Below are positions 13,201 to 25,460 of a stretch of 64,000 bases of DNA, piece by piece. Positions within the stretch are counted from its first letter, which is position 1. Every line of letters starts with the position of its first letter. The position numbers and the translations under genes are program-made. Origin of the DNA: Epinephelus fuscoguttatus (lineage: Eukaryota; Chordata; Actinopteri; Perciformes; Serranidae); assembly GCF_011397635.1 (NCBI RefSeq), contig NC_064764.1, positions 42,274,955 to 42,338,954 of the forward strand, read 5' to 3'. Under the pieces are notes generated by a model. It did not search any database. It was given only the letters and a program-made list of their open reading frames with translations, and had not been told where the DNA came from.

Positions 13201-16200
13201 CTCACTGAGCAGTGATGCAGCAAGCTTTTCTTTTTTTATTAAAGTTATATTTTTGTTGGTGCTTTCAGAGTCACACAGTAATACAGGACAGGGTTTTTAA
13301 ACTATCCAGTCAGTAGGTTTATGTCCCTTTGTGTATACGGGCCATTTGGTCCAATATTACCTCTCCACACACACTTGAGCTCCACGGTCACCTGGAGGGT
13401 CCACCACATTCAGTGTCGTCCCAGACCAACTATTTAGGAGTGGATTTGAGTTAGATCAGCCGCCGCTTTCAAACATCATCACTCAAGACAGTCATCAGTT
13501 AAAGACACGCCTTCAGCAAGTAGCCCTGTTGTCATGGACATAGGAATCCCTGCTGTGCCAAACCAGCACATGACTCATGCCTGTCAAAGGGGTCCACAGG
13601 GGTAGCTGCCTGTGGCTGTGAACCTTTACAGAGTCATTGGGGTCACATGTGAGTCGTTGACCCACCAGACTGTCGTGTGTCTTTAAGGTTAGATGGGTCC
13701 AGGTGTGAATGGGTGTGAAGTCGTCTGGGGGGGGGGGGGGTCTCAGGACTGCATTGTACATGAGTGATAATTGGTGTCGCAGGCCGCCGCCTCTGTTTAA
13801 CGATGGTCGTTCCAGTCGTTTAACATAGACCTCTCTCATGCTGTCTGTCTCCTCTGGCTAAGATGTGAACATTGCTGTCCACAAAGGAGTGTCCCTGTCC
13901 TTTAAGGCCCTGACACACCAAGCCGACGATTGGCCGTCGACCAAAGTCAGGCCGTTGGTGAGCGTCTGTCGGCCTAGTTTTTGCAGTGTGTCCCGCACTG
14001 TTGGCACTTTGGTGTCGGCAGCTTTTCGGCCGATTGAGCATGTTGAATCAGCAGCGGAGCTTGTCGGTGAGGTGTCAGGTTTTATTTCCTCGCCCCTGTA
14101 GCGAGTGAATCTGCCTGTAGTGAAACCGGGGCTAACCGGTGCTTCCTCCTCAGGCTCCACTTCACTCAGCTGCCCCACAGACCCGCTGCTTCTTCCCACT
14201 TTAACCTGAATAACAAACCGGAGCTAGCTGGGAGCGGCTAGCGGAGCGTTAGCCGCAGCATGACCGGAGGGAAGCACAGCCAGTTAGCCTCCGCTAGTCT
14301 CTGAGCTAGCCCCGGCTCTCCGTTTGGATCCAACCGGAGCACCGAGCCCTGGTTTGTTATTCAGGTTAAAGTGGGAAGAAGCAGCGGGTTTATCGGGCAG
14401 CTGAGTAAAGTGGAGCCTGCGGAGGAAACACCGGGACCGTCTGGATGTAATAGTCCGTGGAGGTGCTGCGGTGCTCGGCTGCACAGATAGGAAACCCCTC
14501 GGCTGACAGGATGTACCACTCTCTCACTCCGCTCTCTCTCACGCAGGCGCACAACGTACGTGCCACTTGGCCGTCGGATGTAGTCCGTGTAGTGTGTTCA
14601 AATGCAACTGACACAGGGCGACGTGAGGCGACGTAGACGACGCAACAGTTGGCTTTCGTCGCCGCTAGTTCTTTGATGTCGGTTTGGTGTGTCCGCACCT
14701 TTAGATGTGAAGTGCTACAGTAACACAGTAACAAAGTCCCAGTGTCCTCAAACAAATTCTGTGTAATTAACAGGATTTTAGCTCGTTACTTTTGCAAAAA
14801 TCTGATCAGGTTTTGGACCTCTGTTTTTGTGTTGCCACTGGCTGCTGACCAATTTGGCAGAAATGGCTGCTGTTCAGTTTTTACATGGATTAGTGTGTTG
14901 TGCTCCTGCCACCCACAGATGATGCAAAAAAGTGTCCAGAAATGAGGACAGCAGGTCTGAGTTCATCAGAATGAAGTATAATGTGCTGCAAACCCAAAAT
15001 ATAACATCCTCGTATGAGGACGCAGAGTCGCAGGAGTAGAAATGACAGTTTTTGGCCATTAAATGCTTCTGATTGCTTCATGGTTAGAATCTTTATCATG
15101 TTTAATTTCCCTAAAAACTGGGGACACTGAAACTGAACTGTTGACTCGATTTTGTTATTAAAAAATATAACATCTGCTGCTGCTGCTGTGCTGACGACAC
15201 AGCTGTGTCTCCCTCTCAAACATAACCACAAGTTGAGAACATAAAGAACATCCGTCAGCTGAATGACGGCAGATCAGAAGGCGTCATTTTCGCCTGACTC
15301 CTGTCTGACTGCTGAGCGTGGACACTTCCTGTGTCTGTCCTTTCAAATTAAATTCCCACATGGTCCAGTCATGTATGTTTGGATTAGTTTTGACGAGGCG
15401 CAGCTGCTGATGGAGTGTCACGCTTTTGTTTCCTGTGACTCAGCAGGCTAACGATCTGTCTGGTTGACTAATGTTTGGTTGACCATTAGGGGGCAGCCCG
15501 ACCTGGCAGCCTCTCCAACCATGTTAAACCCCGTATGAAAAATCCTGGCATGATATTTGACTCCGCCTTTAAGTTTGACGAGCAAATAAATGCAGTAGTT
15601 GAAACCAGATTTTTCCAACTCCACACCAAAATGAAACCATTACTCTCCCTCAAAGAGCTGCAGACAGTCACCACGCTCTCATCTCCTCCTGTTTGGACGA
15701 CTGTAACCCTCTGTCCTCTCTGTCGGACAGAGAGGACCTGGGGCTCCTCGCTGTCCCATGCTCCAGATTCAGGCTCAGGGGTGATCCTGCCTTTGCTGTG
15801 TCTGCCCCCAAACTGAGATCAGATCTGCCCCCTCCACTGACTCGTTCAAGTCCAGCGTCTGAGTCGTCCTGACGAAGCTTTCTGTGACGTCTGCCTGTGT
15901 GTGTGTTGTGTCTCTGAATGTCTGAGCTGTGTTCCTGACAGTTGTGTTGCCTCTCGTGTGTGTTTTTAGGGACTTCTTCCTGTTGTACAGCACTTTGGTC
16001 GATGTGAGCTGTTTTTAAATGACGTGAACGCCCTCACACACTTATAGCACTGTAAATCTAACAAACCTACAGACTGGAAACAGATATTTAGTGTGAAACA
16101 AACATCAGGATGTGTCACATCAGGATGTGTCACATCAGGACGTGTCACATCAGGACGTGTCACATCAGGACGTGTCACAGACGCCTGACGTGGCGTGTAT

Positions 16201-17051
16201 GCTCTTCTTATGAAAACCTTTTACAGCTGTTAATCACCGCCATCCTGCCGTCTCTTTACTGTCGATATCGAAACAAAATAAGTCTTTTATTCACGTTTCT
16301 GTAACCTTTATGATTTTATGAGCTTTTATGGCGTCATTTAACGGCCTGCTTTCCCCCTGCTGTTGTTTAGATGTTGAATGCTCTGCTGATTCTCGTCTTG
16401 GTGCCCATCTTTGACCTCATTATATATCCACTCGTCGCCCTTTGCAGGATCAATATCACGTGAGTACAGGCCTGTTGTTTGGGACACACTCGTCTTTATG
16501 GCAGAAATGAGCCTTTGAGAAGCCTCTTAACCTGGACAATGAGCCGTGTTACCTCATGTTTTTATCCCACGCACACACCCCAGGATAACAGACTGTTAAC
16601 AAGAGGAGGACATGTCTGTGCACACGTACACCAGCTTACTGTACATCATGAATGGTAAAACTGATGAGTGGGTGTTTAATGTGTTTAATACCTCTACTTC
16701 CAGAGGAGGACAGCAGCAAACAACACACAGCTGTTTGTAATCACTGAATGTTCTTAGAGAAGCTCTCAGCTTGTGAAGGACGTAATGTCAGAACAGTGAC
16801 GAGGCTGTTATCATGCAGGAGATCAGTGAGGACGCTGATGTGGAAATCTGTGATTTATAAAGTGATAAAGTTTGACTCTGAGTGACAGCTGAATAACAGT
16901 GTCTGTCTGTCCGTCAGGCCTCTGAGGAAAATGGCCGCAGGGATGATTTTTGCCGCGCTGGCCTTTGGAGCGGCCACACTGGTGGAGGTGAATGTTGTGG
17001 TACGTATCTCGCCTCTTCTTACATAAAGAGAGAGACAGAAAGGTTTACTCA

Positions 17052-17106
<55 letters not shown>

Positions 17107-20100
17107 GTTAAACACAGCCAGAACACATGCAAACACAGACTGTGTGAGGAATTCATCAATGCAGTTTTGATAAGAACAACATTCACCACCTGTCCTGGAA
17201 ACACTGAGCTGTCCTCACAGTGAGGTCAGGGGTCGGCAACTTTTACTGTCAAAAGAACAAAAATAATAAAACCAAAATCAGTCTGGAGCCACAAAACATA
17301 TTTTAGCCTTGTAGCACACACAGGTAACACAGATCTAAATCAGCCAATCGACATTACGAGTAGGTTTTAAATGAGCATTCATTAATATGTTTCACTCTGT
17401 TTATGATTATTTGGAACTTTAACTTTGCAGAGTTGGTTGTAAAAGCAAATGAAGCTGTGCACACACGATTATATTCTCTATCCTCCACCCAAACTTCCAA
17501 AGCCAGCCTCACTCGGGAGCCACCACCCTCGAGGTTTGGCAACATTTGGAGACAATGGCGTCTGGCTGTGGGCGTTTGAAGCGCATTTTATTTGAGAAAA
17601 CTTTTTTATTTATTTGGTGCATATTTTCTTGAGGCCAACAACAAAGATAAGTGAAATTTAAAATGCTAAAAAATAGCTGTTTTTATTTCCATATGATTTT
17701 TTTTTTTTTGTCAAAGTCACAGAGAGCCACTGAAGAAAGGCTCCAGAGCAACATGTTGCTGACCCTGGGTTAGGTGGATACACACTGTACTGTCACCCCC
17801 ACATGTACTTTTGTATGATGTCCTCATGCTGTTGATGGCAGCTGAAGTTAGAGCCGTCTTCAGGAGGTACCTTTGAAATCATGTGGGCAGCTTGCAGCTG
17901 TATCTTAAAGGGTTAGTGCACCCAAAAATGTAAGTTCAGCCATTATCTACTCACCCATATGCCGAGGGAGGCTCAGGTGAAGTTTTAGAGTCCTCACATC
18001 ACTTGCAGAGATCCAAGGGGAGAGGAGGTAGCAACACAACTCCACCTAATGGAGGCTGACGGCGCCCCAGATTCAAACGTCCAAAAACACATAATTGAAA
18101 CCACAAAATATCTCCATACTGCTCGTCCGTAGTGATCCAAGTGTCCTGAAGCCCCGACATAAAAAGCTGTTTGGAAAAACCTCATTTGAACTCTGTTTTT
18201 AGCCTCACTGTAGCCTGTAGCTCTGACTGCCTCTCTGGGCACTGCGCTCACGTGTGTGTGCTTGCGTGAGACCGTGAGACACGGGCACCACCTTCACGTG
18301 TGTTCATGTGCTTTCACTCATCTCGTCACCTACAATGAGGCTAAAAACAGAGTTCAAATGATGTTTTTCCAAACAACTTTTTATGTCGGGGCTTCAGGAC
18401 ACTTGGATCACTACGGACGAGCAGTATGGAGATATTTTGTGGTTTCAATGATGTGTTTTTGGACGTTTGAATCTGGGGCGCCGTCAGCCTCCATTAGGTG
18501 GAGTTGTGTTGCTACCTCCTCTCCCCTTGGATCTCTGCAAGTGATGTGAGGACTCTAAAACTTCACCTGAGCCTCCCTCGGCATATGGGTGAGTAGATAA
18601 TGGCTGAGTTTTCATTTTTGGGTGCACTAACCCTTTAAAGGGACAGTTCACCATAGAATCATTAACACACATTTTTCTTCTTACCTGTGGTGCTATCATT
18701 AGGGGTCATTAGGGCCCCAGCACTGACCACAGGCGGTTGCTCTGTTGGAACTGAAGTAATTATTATCATTATTGTTTTTCTTTTCAGCAGTATTAGTAGT
18801 CATCTTTGAGTGTGTTGTTTGGGATGCTCAAAAACTCATGACACTTCGTCCACTTGTCCAAAATGCAGAAAATATGGTGTGTTTGTTTTGTACTCAGAGG
18901 TTGGAAGTCGAAAGTGGGAATGACGTCACCTCTGAGTTGACAACGGTGGACAAGTCGGAAGAAAACATGAACGTTACTGTTCTACTGTTGGGCTAGCCGT
19001 AGCTACTGTTAGCAATAACAACGCTCTATGTGTTACTTTGCACATACAGACAGCATAGCAACATGTCCATGGATACAAATTGAACAGTGCTATGGGTATG
19101 GCTGAGCTCATGTAAAACAAAGAAGTTAAAGTTGCTATAAACAGTAGGTTATCAGAGTGTTTACTCACTGTGTATGTGACCGGCAGCCATCTTGAATTCG
19201 TAAGTCGGGGTTGATGTGGGTTGGAAATCCGATCTCAGGGTACAAAACGAACATACCAATAGATATGTGACAGCGAAGTTAAGCTACGTGGCAAACTGGC
19301 TCAACAGTGCCCCCGAACCATTTTCAAAGTGAAAGCCCCCACCTTTAACTTTCACATAGGGAAACAAAATGTTATATGCATATGTAACACACTAAGACGT
19401 ACAAAAAAGTCTCTTGGAGCCACAGTGTAAACCCGACAGGAAGTCAGCCATTTTGAATTTGATATAGTTTAGGTGTGAGCTGCAGAGTGTTGGAGATATA
19501 GGCCGTAGAGATGTCTGACTTCTCTCCAGTGTAACAGAACTAGATGACACTCAGCTTGTGGAGCTCAAAACTCAACATCAATGTCTCTGTACAGAAATCA
19601 TGACCTGGTTACTCAAGATAATCCACAGACCTTGATGCTGCAGATTCATGGAGGAACTGTTTTCTCCACCTGCTGTCTGGCTGCGGGTTCGATTCCAACA
19701 CACGATCTTTTGCTGCACGTCGTCCCCTCCGTCTCTGAAGCTGTCCTGTTCAAGAAGAGCAAGATGCTAAAAAATAATCAACACAGCTGTGTTTAAACAT
19801 TTTGAAAGATATGTGCAACAGCGCCTTTTTAAGAAGGCGGTTGAATGACGGAGACTGTGTTCACACGGTCCAACAAATCTGTGGCACGTTTCCATATTTT
19901 GACGTGATAAACGCCATGTTGGGGCGTGTTAATCTGAGTCTGCACAGCTGCATGTAAACTGGAATATTAGTGGAATATTCTTTTTTATTAGCCATGTAAA
20001 CAGCTTCGTTCTTCAGAATAAGGCTGATGAACAGAATATTTTGTGCACGCAGTCACTGTGGTGTTTCTGTTTGATTCTCTGCCAGGAATCTGTGGTGGAT

Positions 20101-23100
20101 CCTGCACCTGCGGGGAAGTGTCTCCTGCAGGTCTTTAATGTGGCGCCAGGTAACGTGAGTCTGAAGATCCCCGGCAGCGACGTGTTCCCAGAGCCGATCC
20201 CAGAGCTTCAGGTAAACGGATGGTAGGAGGGAAAACAACTCGTTAAACTGAAGTTCAAGTCAACAGGTTTTGTTGCACACACACTTGCTTTTAGCATTTC
20301 AAACCCGAGTCAGGATTGTGGACCAGAGGTTCCCAGAGCTGTGAGTGTGCTGACCCATGCAGGGTTTATCACTGCTTCACTCCATAATGTTATCTAACCA
20401 GGAAATGCCTCAGTCAGATAAAACTGTTGTTTTTCAGGAGTGTGTCGTCACGGCAACAGCAGCAGCAGATATCAAAGAGAAGTTAAAGAATATTTAAAGC
20501 AGATTTATGATATAAAGTACGAAGAGAATAAACAGAGATGAACTGACAGAAACAAGATCAAGAGGATGATGTGAAACTGTCAGCGTTCAGAAATCATCAG
20601 GTACACAAACTGAACGTGCAGGATGTGTTTGTCTTTGGCCGAGTCGTGGAGACGTTTCAAACTTGTTTTGTTCGTCTGAACAGTTTGTATTTGTGTTTCG
20701 ATGACGCTGAACATGTGTTCACCACCACACTGAGCCAGCAGCTGCTCCACACCAACATCCAGAGACTGGGACAGTTTTTCAGCTGATTGTGCAACTTTAT
20801 TCAAAGAATATGCAACACAAGGGTTATGGTTTAGTTTTCTAAACATATCTACTATAACTGTATAAAAAAGGTAAAGTGATAGATCTGATCTTCTGAAGTG
20901 GGGTTGTATGAGCCACTTCCTCACACTCATTACACACATTAGACGTCAGTCAGCACACCTTTCGTTTAGACAAGCATGAAACATGGAGGCTAAGCAATAG
21001 GTCCCACCTAATAAATCATTTTGAAATAATTCCACCACTTGACATCAACCCTGTGGTGTCTCTGTGTCTCTGTGACAGGACCCTCCCAAATATGAGATGT
21101 TTCCAGCGTCCGGCGAGGACCTGAAGATTGAAGTCACCTTTGAAGGAAAAACGTCAGAGTGTAACTTCACGTTCGTCCAAAAGAAAGCCTACAGTCTCAT
21201 CTTATACCCCGACGCTACTGGGATCCAGTGTGAACGAGTGAGTGACACATGTTTTCACATCTGCAGGGTTTTTTTTCCAACTTTGAAAAAATAATGACTG
21301 AATAAGCAGCAGTCAGAGTTTAGGTTTGATTTACATCCTGAGAGGAGCACAGAAGTAACTGATCCCACTGACTTAAAACCAGTGAGTTAAAGTACAAATG
21401 AGTCCTGAGGAAACTGAACTTTATTATAACCTTGTCAGATAACTGTGTCCTTATGTTGGACCACATCACTTGGAGTCAGAAGCTGAATGAGCGACCCAGC
21501 AACCAGAATAAATGTTGGCGATGTACGATTCTGCAAAGCAAGATATTTTACATTTGTATGTTATTATGCAGTGACTTCATCACACCGTGACTTCCAGCAC
21601 GACCTGAGGCGCTTTGAGTGTGAAGCAGTCAGGATGAGAGTCAGCACCTCCAAATCTGAGGTCATGTTTGTCTGCTGGAGAACGGAGGATTATTCCCTCT
21701 GGGTTGGGAGAGAGTTACTGCCTCAAGAGGAGGAGGTCAAGTATCTCAGAGTCTCGTTCACAGTGAGGGTAGAATGAAGCGTGAGATGGGTCGGTGGTTT
21801 GATGCAGCTTTTGATTTCCTGGTCCATCTCCGTCCCAACCCTCAGCTATGGTCATGAGCTCTGGGTAGTGACTGAAAGAATGAGGTCACAGATACAAGCG
21901 TCTGAAATGAGTTTCCTCTGTAGGGTGTCTGGGCTCAGCCTTAGAGATAGGGGGAGGAGTCAGACATCTGGAGGGAGCTCGGAGTAGAGCCGCTGCTCCT
22001 TCATGTTGAGGTGGTTCAACATCTGATCAGGATCCTCCTGGTCCAACTGGTAGGAGGCCCCGGGGCAGACCCAGAACACACTGGAGGGATTATAGATCTC
22101 ATCTGGTCTGGGAACACCTCGGGGTCCTCCAGGAGGAGCTGGAGAGCGTTGATGAGGAGAGGGATGTACTCAGCCTGCTGCCTCTGAGACCTGGCCCCGG
22201 ATAAGAGGATGAAAATGGATGGATGGATGTAGCAGATAAAATTTCATGTTTGTGTTCGCTTCAACAACACTGTGGTTAACATGTGGTGATGTTTAGGCAC
22301 AAAAACACTTCATCATGATCATGTTTTGGCTTAGAATACGTGCTTCAGTGGCACAGTGTTGCCTGGAAACGCAGCGATGTCTTGGTACATTAAAAAACGC
22401 CTCTGGTGGCTCTATCCCAGCAGGAAACACGGCAATGACTCATCAGATAAACGCCATGTTTGGTGTCTAAAAACTCAGCGATGACTTGGTAAAAAAACCA
22501 CCAGTTTTTGTTGGTCTTTAACGGCGGTCTGCAGTTCAGCAGGCGTCTCGTCCAGGTGAAACAACATCCCCTCTGCCTCCACATGACAGTCAGCTCTTAC
22601 ACTACGTCACTTTAAAAACGTTGATACGATACGTATGAAACATACAAATGTAACGTGTCCATGGTTTGCAGAAACTCACGGCACCAACATTTTTATCAGT
22701 CGACCAGGCTGGAGTGAGTCAACTGGTTTTAAGGGCCTTCAGGAAATAACATTCTCTGATGGTGACGGCTGATCTCTAAAATAAACAAGACTGTAAAGAC
22801 AAAATATTAACAGTGATGCGTGGATAGAAATTCATCATGTATGTTGTTTTCATTCTCTGATCACTCAGGTGGAGGACTGCATCACCAAAAATAAAGACGG
22901 GAATCCTCTCCTCAGGTAGAATATGCTCACGACTCATCTTTGGTGCAAACGCTGTAGAAGTGTGAACTGTTTGTCCCTCGCTGCTGTAAAAGTGTCAGTC
23001 AGCTTAAAGTTTGTTGACGTCTTGTGATTGGACAGGTTCCTCAACACACAGCCGGAGGCCATTAACCTGACTGTTGGAGGCGTGGACTTCGAGCTGCCCT

Positions 23101-24432
23101 CTGGTTACAGCATGTCTCCCAACAAGACCGTGGAGCGAGGAGTGTAAGTATGACTGCAGGGCGCCACTTCCTGTGTACACAGCCAAAACCATGACGCCAC
23201 TTCCAGTGTAGACGCTTTTCAACTTGTAGAAGCTTCTTTATCTTTCAAAGTTGAAACTGAAGTAAACTAGAAAAATTTCCACAGTAGAGTCCAGAGTCGT
23301 GTCCCCCCGCCCCGGCTGATTGCGGCCTCAGTAGGTAGTTCCTGTGACTCCGGCAGACGTGCCGCAGTGTGTTTCAGAAGCATCTCAGAAACTAATAACA
23401 ATTTGCACATTGTCTGTTCTCAACGAAGCTGCAGCGTGTTGCAAAGAGACGATCAGTGTCTCCTGCTAACAAGCACTGTATGTGAAACACAGATCGCCTA
23501 CATGTCAGTTATTTATTTATTTATTTAAGGGACGATTCAAATGAATCCACATTTTTTCACATGTCAGTGCACTTTACTTTTCTGAAGCCAGTTTTCATCG
23601 CTGCTCCCTCTCTCTCTGGCTCATGTCTCTGCAGCCTGAATTCTGACAGCGTGGATCATTTTCAGATTATTTAAGATGCATCAGCTAAAAACTGGTTTCT
23701 CAAGTCCGACTCATGTCCTCGTCTCCCCTTTCCCCTCAGAGTCTCTCACTGAAACAAGAGCAAACATTTGTCAAAATATAGTTTTAAGACTGAGAAATAT
23801 CTTAAGGGGACAGTTCACCCCAAACTCATGAAAACATATTTTTCCTCTCACCTGTAGTTTGGCTGCGAGATACAGCCTAAACTAAAAAAAATGTTTATAC
23901 CACACTTGACCTTTTTTTATTTGTCATTAATATTTTATCAAACTTTTTTGCTTTTTTTCTAACATGAACAGTGTCACCAAGTGTTAATAAATCAAATACA
24001 TGTACACATATGTGATTTAAAAAAGATCTATATTCTTACATAAACATGCACCACAACCTTTTTTTTTGTTTGTTTCTTTATTAAAAACAAACTACAGAAG
24101 ACAAAGGAATAAGTCAGTAAACTTTTATCTTAACAATAAAAAAAAAAAAATAAACACAGTTTTCCTTTTTGGATTAAATAAAGTCTGAGCTGCAAACCTG
24201 TCAAAACCAAACTCACTTATTTTATTTAAATAAATAAAAGCTGCTTCCTCAAAAAAAAAAAAAAAGCATGTTTCCCTGAAGATGAAACACCTTTTTAAAC
24301 AAATTAAACATGTCCAATGGCTATTTAATTTAATTTAATTTAATTTAATTTAATTTAATTTAATTTAATTTAATTTAATAGAGGAAACATTTATTAAAGT
24401 ATAGCCGTACATTTTTTAGAAATAATAATAAC

Positions 24433-24463
<31 letters not shown>

Positions 24464-25221
24464 GTATCTATTGAATTTTATTGAATTTTGTTTTATTTTG
24501 TTTTTGATTTAATTCTTTTTTTGTTAATTTTTTTATTTATTTATGGGCAGTCTTTGAAGATATTTTGGATGCTTGAGGCACTATTATTATGGAACATTTG
24601 TTGAACATGTAGGAACATACTACGTCTCGTAGAGGACGTTCCTTTTTCAAAAATACAGAGCAAAAAAATAGTCAACACTCGAAGAGGAAAAATAAAGAAA
24701 TAAACAGAATAAAATAGACCGGGGGAGGTTTATATATATTTAAATAAATGAAAATAGTAAAGGTAAGTTAATGAATGAAAGCACCAGACAAACCAAGTCA
24801 ACACTTATTTTTCTCTCCGTCCTGCTCGAGCTCATTTTTTCAGTGACGAGAAAAACAACTTAATAAAGCAGTTAAAGGGCGGACTGCTCCTCGAGTTTAA
24901 ACCTTCTCATCAGAAACACGACTGTTGGATAAATCTTCTTCTCACTGAAGCTTCAATGCCCCAAAACTGATCCTGAGACTGGAACAGAGGTCGTCATATC
25001 TGACTGTGATTTTTGTCCTTGTCTGACCTCTGACCTCTGACCTCGTCCTTCATGTGTAGATACACAGCCAGCTGCAGCTTACCCTCACGGGAATGTCCTG
25101 ATTTGGACCTGGGCCTGCTGGACTTTGGAGCCGCCTACACGGTCGTACTCACAGAGGTCAGGATGCTCGCTGGACGTATTCATACACTGATCCCACCAGT
25201 CGCCCACATCATGACTGAACC

Positions 25222-25268
<47 letters not shown>

Positions 25269-25424
25269 ACAGAAAGCAGGTAAAATCAGTGTTCACAAGA
25301 TGGAGGACGTGAAAGCCAACAACGTGCACATCGCCTGGCAGATCCCTCAGTACGCCCTCATCACCATCGGAGAGGTCATGTTCTCCATCACAGGCCTGGA
25401 GTTCTCCTACTCACAGGTTGATCG

Positions 25425-25460
<36 letters not shown>

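Noticed and set aside
17994..18549. Similar 85-97 aa ORFs on both strands as a gene
   Set aside because: They are the two arms of a palindromic MITE, with no splice or domain support.
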